Assembly (NCBI GenBank): GCA_047967505.1
Contig: CM106538.1
Source: Dipteris shenzhenensis
Taxonomy: Eukaryota > Polypodiophyta > Polypodiopsida > Gleicheniales
Length of the DNA: 64,000 nucleotides
Direction: 5' to 3' (one strand)
The position numbers were made by a program, and so were the translations under genes. The notes under the pieces are model-generated. The model saw only the letters and a list, made by a program, of their open reading frames with translations, was not told the origin of the DNA and searched no databases. The number at the start of each line of letters is the position of its first letter. Position 1 is the stretch's first letter. Shown one piece after another: positions 48,901 through 57,900 of the stretch.

Positions 48901-51900
48901 CCTGGACTCATCTAGGTATATATTACATTTTATCGTTGTGTGCGCTGTTGATGTCTGCGGGGATGTCATTGTATGTTGATCTCCCAAATTTCGGACGTGT
49001 AAACAAAAAAGAAGCAACCATATAAACAACAAAAATGGGTGCAGGTTAGCTCACCACCCAACCATGACGTACGCACGGATAAAACTCGAGAATTGGGACG
49101 TTGCCTTCGAGCCACGAGTTGAGCTGTTGGCATGTCCCCCAACTAGATCCCAACCAGCCTGGCGTCTTGTAGCGGGAGATAGACTATCCTCGTGCTCTCT
49201 TCTACTTGCAACTGCAAGATGGTGCACTCTATACACAAAGTGATGCTGTGAGAGAATCAGAGGGAGAGAATGTAGTGGACCTCCGAAGAGGAAAATAGAT
49301 AACTGAATAATGAATGCCCAAAGGGCTGAATACAACTGTATGAATGGGCTGAAACCCTCACTATAAAATTGGAAAGACTAGACTACCCAAAGGAGGTGAA
49401 TCCTCACTAGATCCCTAAAGAGGTTGAGGCTAACCTGTTGGTGTGCTGCGAGGAGACTTTGCTATTGCTATTCCGAGGGTTGAAGAATAAGGGCCAAAGG
49501 CTGGTCTTTTATAGGCTGTTAGGTCAGCTTGGCTGACGTGGTCAACGCCGACCGTTGACCTTGGTCGGCTGGTCAACGTCGATCAGTGACTATGTCACGT
49601 TGACTTTCGACCAAAAAATCAACCGTGTTTTTTGACCTGCGAAGACGTGGTGTTGACTGTCTGTTGATTGTTGATTGCACAAGGTTGCCTGCATGGCTGT
49701 ATGGATGCCTGCGTGACAGTTAACCTGTTTGCCTGTGTTGGCACCAGCTAGCATGGCCACGGGCTTGTGGATGCCCGTGACACGTCTAATACTACTAGGT
49801 GATGTCGAAGGGCCTTGGATCATCTGGTGGGTCTTGCGCTACGCTAGGAAGTAGGTGTGGGTCTGCAACACGATCTAGGATCCAGACTAGCAAGGAAGAG
49901 CTAAGCTTGCTTTGACTTGCGCACTGAAAATTAAACCCATGGGTTCCTTATACAGGCTCGAGCCCAGTGCAGCTAAAAATAGGAGAAACCCTAATTCAAA
50001 CTCTAATCCATTAGTGCCCTTGCCACTCAACCCGAGAATTGCCTGCCTAGCCCCAAGCCTTCCCACGCTTCTTGAGCTAGTCCTGTGTCCCTAAAGCACA
50101 TGTTAGATATGGTCCATGCACTTGACATACTCCCCCTCCTCTAAAACTCTCTTGAAACTCTCTTTGGAGATTGGTCTATGTCTCCTATGTAGAATCCTCC
50201 TCGACACGATCCTTCCACTTAATCTTGTATTCAATGATCATCCTATTTCTAACTTGACGTTCATGAAATCCAATAATACTTTCAGGTTCATGCAGTACGA
50301 TCAATCTCTATAAGCTCTTGAGGAGTTACCATGTGTTTGAATTACTTGTTGAATATTCTAGGCTTTGGTTGGTTTGTTGTTTTTATCGCCCTCTTGTTGG
50401 CCTTGAGGCTGGTTTCAAGGGCACGCCAAGGTGATTTACTTGAGCGTATGTAGCCCATCTTTAGGTAAACTTGTTGTGTAGCTAACTCGTCCTCCGCTAA
50501 CTGACTCATCCTAATAAGATGGAATACCGATAGCTTGAGCGCCAGGAACTAAGTCAATGCGATGGTCCGCTGCCTTTTCTAGAGGTAAATCTTTCGGTAG
50601 TTGGGCTGGAAATACATCGGAGGATTCGTTCAACAACTTCTTTAATTCTTGGTGTTCATACATGCTTGAATCATTCTTGTCAATTATTGAAACAACAAAT
50701 GGGGAAAGCGGAATCAAAGCACATTGACACACATCATAAGTAGAAGTTTCCAATATATTTCGAAGCTGCATTGCAGATACAGTAGGTCCCTGGGAGGGAT
50801 GAACATCATCACAGTGGATAGATATGTTGGGCCTCTATACAAAAAAGAAAGCAAAAATGAAAAGAAAAAGAAAAAGAAAGAGAATGAGACTCCCAATCAA
50901 TTTGGACATTGTGGGTTTTAAACTACTTGATGCCCAATAACAAGTCTACATGATCCGAGTGCATAATGTAGCACCTCAAAAGATTATCATAGGCTTGAAT
51001 CTTGATTGGAAGGTCATCAATCTTGCAATCCCAAAACTGCTTCCTAGCTGGAAGTTCCTAGCTGGAAGCTGCACCTTGTAGGTGTGATCGCTAGGTGTCA
51101 TGGTCAGCCCCAACTTTTGGACAAGTTTCTGATTCACAAAATCGTGAGAGCTGCCCGGATCAAAGAGAATGTGGACTTATTGATTCCTTAACTCTCCATA
51201 AGCTAGGAAAAGGTCATGAGGACCAAACAATTTATTATTAAAAGTGCAATTACAAAATAGAGTGCAGGTCATAACATTAACAAAAATAATGTCAAAGAAG
51301 CCTGATAAGTAGTCTTAGGCTTCCCTCTTGGTGCCGGTTTCGGTTTAGGACTTGTCCTTGCGGGGAACCTTGGACAATCAAACTTGGTTTGACCTCGTTC
51401 TACGCAAATAAAACAATGTCCCTCTTTCTTGAGATGCAAAGTGCACAAAAATGGATCTTTACTATCCTTTGTCGAAGTGAGTTTCTTCTTGGAAGAGCTA
51501 TCCTGAGACTTGCCCTCCCTGGTGCAAGAAGCTGGCTCGAAGAACTTACGTTTGTTCTTCCCAGCTGTATTTTAAGTGGATGGCCTCTTTGCTGAGATGA
51601 TCGTGTCATCAGATGCGCACATAATTAATGGCCTCTTGCAAAGTGGTAGTCTTGTTGTTTTTTGTCTGAAGTTGATATGAGTCAGGTTATCCATTAAAAA
51701 AAAACTCAACAAAGTGATGGGATCCATTTTTGTTGCTCGTGTCTGCAAGTTGTGAAATAGGTAAGTCTTAAAGGTGAGATTTTGCTTCGTCATATCTATT
51801 GCTTTGAGCTTGCTGGCGTTATCATATTCTTCTTCCTTCTTCAAGAAGTCTTTCCGGAAAGTCTCTTCAAAAGCTGCCCAAGTGGTGGGTTTGGGCTTTT

Positions 51901-54900
51901 TAACTCCTTCCACCAAAGGAGTGCTTTGTCTGACATGTATCCAACTGCAAGCTGAATGCGGTTGTCATAGGCAAAGTGGACTTGCTACTTGTGTAACCAA
52001 GTGTCCACAACCTCCTTCGTACGTGACTTTTGCTCCCCAGAATAGGGATCTGGAGTAATATTAGGACTTAGTACCGAAGCTAAGCTTCCATGTAAGTTGA
52101 GAGCCTGAATGGAAATGATCATGAGAGTAACCGAACTTTGTAGTGCCTTGATGTGTTCGACCAATTGATAATGATTCAAAGAGACCGAATCAAATCTGGC
52201 ATCTAGATTGGTCAAAGCTTGTGAGCCCTTGGGCATGGTGAAAGGTGAGTGGCCTGCTCTCTATTTAAGTTGCTGCTCTTTACTTTTTGTCAAGGCTAGT
52301 ATGAAGCGTAAACACGTGGAGGAGAGTGAGACTAACCACAAGAGTGGTGGGTGTGAATCCAGAAGCAAGGGCACACCACAACCCTCAAGAGTATATTAGG
52401 ATAGGCATTAGGGTGGAACCGGTTCAGAGTGAACCGTGTTCACACTGTAACCTATAATAAAGAGTGTATATGAGGTGGCACAGGGCCTTAACCCCAACAA
52501 CCTCCCACCTGAAGGCAATGTGCCTCAAAACAAAAAAAAAGAAATTACAGCAAGTACATATAGAATGTACAAGGCTAGAACGTGATATAGGGCCTAACCA
52601 ACACCCATCAGTGTCCTGCAATGTGCAAACCGCTCTGCTGGCAAGGTCTTAGTGAAAAGATCCGCAGGGTTATCATCAGTATGGATTTTGACAAGTTTTA
52701 ACAACTTGTCATGCAATACCTCACGAATAAAGTGGTACTTAACATCAATGTGCTTGGTTTTCTAATGAAAGACCGGATTCTTTGCCAACATAATAGCACT
52801 CTGGCTATCACAATGCAAAGAAGGAATATCCCTTGAAAAACCCAAGTCTCCCACCAGACGTGAAAGCCATATGGCCTCCTTGCAAGCCTTAGTGGCTGCA
52901 ATATACTCTGCCTCCGTGGTAGACAATGCTGTGCATCTCTGTAACCTGGATATCCATGAAATAGCACCACCTGTGAAAGTAAACACGTAGCCCGTGGTGG
53001 ACTTACGGTTGTCTGCATGCCCTGCATAATCTGAATCTATGTATCCATGCACTTCTGCATCTTGCTTGCCAAAACATATGCACACATCTTGAGACCCCTT
53101 AAGGTATCTCAATATACCCTTAATTGCCTCCTAATGCCTCTTACCGGGGTTAGCCATATATCTACTGACCACTCCCACTGCAAAAGCAATATCTGGTCTA
53201 GTAGCAACCATGGCATACATCAGACTGCCACATGCAGAAGCATAAGGAACCTTGGCCATCTGAGCCCTTTCATCATTTGACTGAGGGCTGTCCTTTTGGC
53301 TGAGTTTCAAATATGGTGGCAAGGGTGTGCTCAAAGCCTTCCCCTTATCCATATTGAACCTCTCCAGGACTTTGCCAATGTACTCTTTTTGAGAAAGATA
53401 GAGTAAACCCTTTGACCTGTTCCTCACAATCCGCATACCAAGAATGTGATTTGCATCACCAAGATCCTTCATGTCGAAGGTTTTGTGCAGTTTTGCCTTC
53501 ATAGCATTGATATCAATAGATGACTTCCCAGCAATAAGCATATCATCCACATAAAGAATGAGTATAAGAAGACTACCATCTCTTGCCTTCTTAGTGTAGA
53601 GACAATGATCATGATCAGACCGTCTGAATCCTTGTGCTTTCATGAAAGCATCAAACTTGTGATACCACTCTCTGGGTGCCTGCTTGAGCCCATAGAGACT
53701 CTTCTGCAATTTGCATACAAGCCCTTCTTTTCCCTTGACTTGATATCCCTCTGGTTGCTGCATATAAATATTCACGTGAAGGTCTCCATGAAGGAAGGCC
53801 GTCTTCACGTCCATTTGGACAAGATCCATGTCCTGACAAGCAACCAAAGCTAAAACAGTCCTCAATGTAGTCATCTTGACTACAGGAGAAAAGATTTCAT
53901 CAAAATCAACTCCCTTTTCCTGCTTGAACCCCTTAGCAACTAATCTTTGTTTCTACTTGGGCTTAGCATCCCCTGGAGTGATCTTCAACCTATAAACCCA
54001 CTTGCATGGTAGGACTTTCTGGCCTGCAGGCAGTTGCACTAGATTCCATGTCTGATTCTTCTCAAGAGATTGCATTTCTGAAACCATGGCTTTCTGCCAA
54101 TTCTTTGCGTCTTCCCTCTTCATGGCTTCTTTAAAGCACGAGGGCTCACCACAATCTGTCACCATGATGTAATCATCAAGTGCATTCACCCCTGGAACAA
54201 ACCTGTCAGGCATCCGGGACACCCTGGTGCTCCGCCTAACCCAACCATCTTGATTAGGTGGCTGATTTACTTGCTGTTCCTGCATATTTTGGGGCTGTAC
54301 AGCCTGCTCTGGAAGCACATCTTGCTGAATCTCAGGCTGCATTTGTGGTTCTTCCTGTGGAGGATAATATGGAGCATTAAAAGCCGGAGGTGGCTGCTGA
54401 TTTTGACCATTTTGGACAGCATTTTGATTGGCATTTTGTGGTTGTGCTGAAGGTCCTTCCTCCTCAAAAATGACTCTTCTCACTCCAATGGTATTGATAG
54501 GCTGTTTTTGCATCCTATCTTCTCAAAAAGTCACATCATTGCTCCTCACAATCTTGTGAGATTCAGGGTCCCACAACCTGTAACCCATCTCTCCATTGTC
54601 ACCATACCCAAGAAAGATACACTTGCGTGACTTTGGGTCTAATTTGCTGTGTATTTCCCTTCTGATATGCATAAAGGCCTGGCAGCCAAACACCCTGAGA
54701 TGTTTGTAAGAGGGTGGCTTTCTGGACCACACCTCCTCAGGTACCTTCAAATCCAAGGCCCGGTTGGGTGACCTATTGATGAGATGTACTGCTGTCTTAA
54801 CAGCTTCTGCCCAAAAACCATGGGTCAATGCTGCTTGTGAGAGCATGCTAAGAGTCCTCTCTTGAATGGTCCTATTTGCCCTTTCAGCCACGCCATTTTG

Positions 54901-57900
54901 TGGAGGATTGTAGGGAGCGGGCAACTCCCTCTTTATCCCCTTCTCATCACAAAATGTAGTAAATTCCCTTGAGAAGTATTCCCCTCCATTATCAGACCTG
55001 AGGCATTTGAGCTTCTTTCCTGTCTGATTCTCAACAAGTGCCAACCAAGTCTTGAAGACTTTGAACACATCACTCTTATGCTTAATGGGATAGACTAATA
55101 TCTTCCTTGATGCATCATCAATAAAGGTGACAAAATACTTGGCACCGCCCAAAGAAAGATTGGGCATTTCACATACATCTATATGTACCAAAGTTAGGAC
55201 TTCTTGCTTAACATTTCCAGCCTTTTTATGGGCTGATTGCTTATGTTTGCCATAAATACAATGATCACATGCTGAAAAATCAGAAAAATTAAGTCTTGGC
55301 AAGTAACCCAAAGAAGACAATACTTTCATTCCTTTCTGGCTTATATGGCCCAACCGGCTATGCCACAATGAAGTGTGTGGCTGCTCGGTCACATGGATTA
55401 CATTAGCATCAACACCCTCAACATACAGTGGATACAAGGTGCCTGATTTGCAGCCCTTGGCCACAACCATATTTCCCTTAAGCACCTTCCACATAGAATG
55501 ACCAAATTGGGTGAGATACCCTGCATCATCAAGCTGCCCAGTGGATATCAAGCTCTTCCTGAGCTGTGGCACATGTCTCACATTGTGCAGAACAAATTCA
55601 GAACCATTTGGGAATTTTAGATGCACATCCCCAATACCAACAATGTCACAGGCATAATCATTCTCAAGTTTCACGCATCCTTTCTTCCCTGCATCATACG
55701 AAGCAAACCACTGCTCATGAGGAGTAACATGATAGGATGCACCTGAGTCTAATAGCCAATCCTGTGCATATGAGCCATCATTGGCCACAAGAAAAGAACT
55801 ATCACCAGAGGAGGCAACAAGTATGACATCGTCATTATCTCTATCACTGCTAATCACTGCATTGAGCTCCTCAAGTTTAGCCTTGCCCTTGGTGTCTTTG
55901 GCATCTCTTTTCGCATCTTTGTCCTCTTCTTTTCTTTCCTTATCCTTGCCTTTGTTTTTCAGCTGAAAACAGTCCCTTTTAATATGCCCCTTCTTATGGC
56001 AGTAGTGGCATTCAAGGTCCTTCCGAGGACGGGACTGACTGCGAGATTTCCCTTTATTTTGGTTTTCCCCTCTATTTTGCTGCCTACCTCTGCCCACAGC
56101 CAATGCACTTGCATTCTTATTTTCACTGCTATTCTTACGCCTCACCTCTTCCTGCAGAAGAGCGCTTTCCACATCTTGGCATGACAATCCTGTGAAAGCA
56201 GGGGCTGAATTGCTTATGGCTGTAGCAAAAGTATCCCAACTGTCAGGGAGGGTACTCAAGAGAAAAATGGCCTTCACCTCATCATCAAAATTCATTTTCT
56301 GATTTGTGAGTTGGCTGAATATAGAGTGAAACTCATTGAGGTGAAGTGAGAGGACTGTCCCCTCTTTCATGCTTAGTTTCATAAGCCTTTTCAACCAAAA
56401 CACTTTACTAGCTGCACTCTGACTCTCGAAAAGGGACTCAAGTTTTTTCCATATGCTGGAAGCGGTGGCTTCATTCTCTACATTGAAGTAGATCTTCTTT
56501 GAGATGGTCAAAAGAATGGTACTTTTGGCCTTCTCATTCATGGTTTCCCACTGAAGGTCACTAACTTCATCGGGCTTGATCCCTTTATACTTGATAGGCA
56601 TATTTTGATCTTTCTGGGCCAACACATTATATATTTGGTTCTTCCAATAAGAGAAATTTGCATTCCCCTCCAACTTCTCGATGTTCCAATAGTTGCCTTC
56701 GTTGCTTGAAGACATAATGATAAGCTGAAGTAGAAGCAAATAAATACACCTAAGGCACAGAGAGCCTCAAAGTCATGTGCTGTGACTTAATGCAATGTTG
56801 TCCACTCTCCAAAACTAATTGCAAAATCTCATCTTTTGTCACTGCATTTGACACATAGACATGCAAATCCCCTTCCAAAACTGTTTACAATGGCCAATAA
56901 CATTAATTTGAGCAAAAGCCCTTTGTTTTGGCATCTATTGAAGAGAAATTTCGTCAAATAGGCACCCACAAGTGCGTACAAGCACTGTAGCGTCAAAAGC
57001 CCCAAATTTTTTGCATGCAATTTCTCCAAATTCGGAGAATGCACCACGATGTGCACCCAATCCTCAAGTTTCTGCCCAGAATATCCAGCGGTGCTCCCAA
57101 TTCCAGCTGACCAATGCCGGGCCAAAAGAAAGCGTGGGGTTTATCGAACCTCCGTCGAATGGGCCAGCCATGAGATGGTTTGCTCCATAGTTGAAGCGAG
57201 AGGAGCAAAGCTGTAGACGTTCTCTTTAGACCGGGGATCCACTACTGTAGCGTAGAAAGTGAAGACCAGACCGGCTTCAGCGCTCTTTCTCTGTGTGTTG
57301 CTCTGCTGCGCAGCAGCACTTGCGGCAGCCGATCACTTGCCTATTCCCCTGAAGACCTCGAGTCAGATAGCAGGCTCTCTGCGCTATTTGACGCCTGGAA
57401 CGGAAAGCATGGCAAGCACTACGTGGCTGATAGGGCTCCGAAGAAGGAAAGACGCTTCGAAATCTTCAAAGCGCTGGGCCTCACCCGCTTTGCGGACCTC
57501 ACGAACGAGGAGTTCAAATCATCGAGCTTCTTCGGTCTAAGCCGTTGCAGGGCATCACAGGAAGCGGCAGTGTGGTAACTTGCAAGGAGCAAGAGGGTAG
57601 GAGCAACTGAGGCAAAGCGTGCGCAAAGCTTGCTTCATGGGGCTATAGGCGAAGACGAAAGACTCTCTCTGACTTTCTCCAGAATCCGCTTGCTTCATGA
57701 GAGTGCGCAAAGCTTGCTTCAAGCTATAGGACGAGAGACTCTCTGACTTTTTCCACAGTCTAAGCTTGCAAATGCTCTTCCAAGCACGATGGAATACTAT
57801 ACAGACTTCGCTACTGCAGCTGCTATTACGAGCCTGGCAGCAAAGGCTATGCTCCAAAGCAACGCATGCCGAAGCTCTACGTTTTGAGGTAGGCAAAGAC

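Noticed and set aside
52594-56715. TAG/TGA readthrough or code reassignment as explanation for in-frame stops
   Set aside because: RFC1 in the same window uses the standard code without internal stops, so mutation of the elements is simpler.
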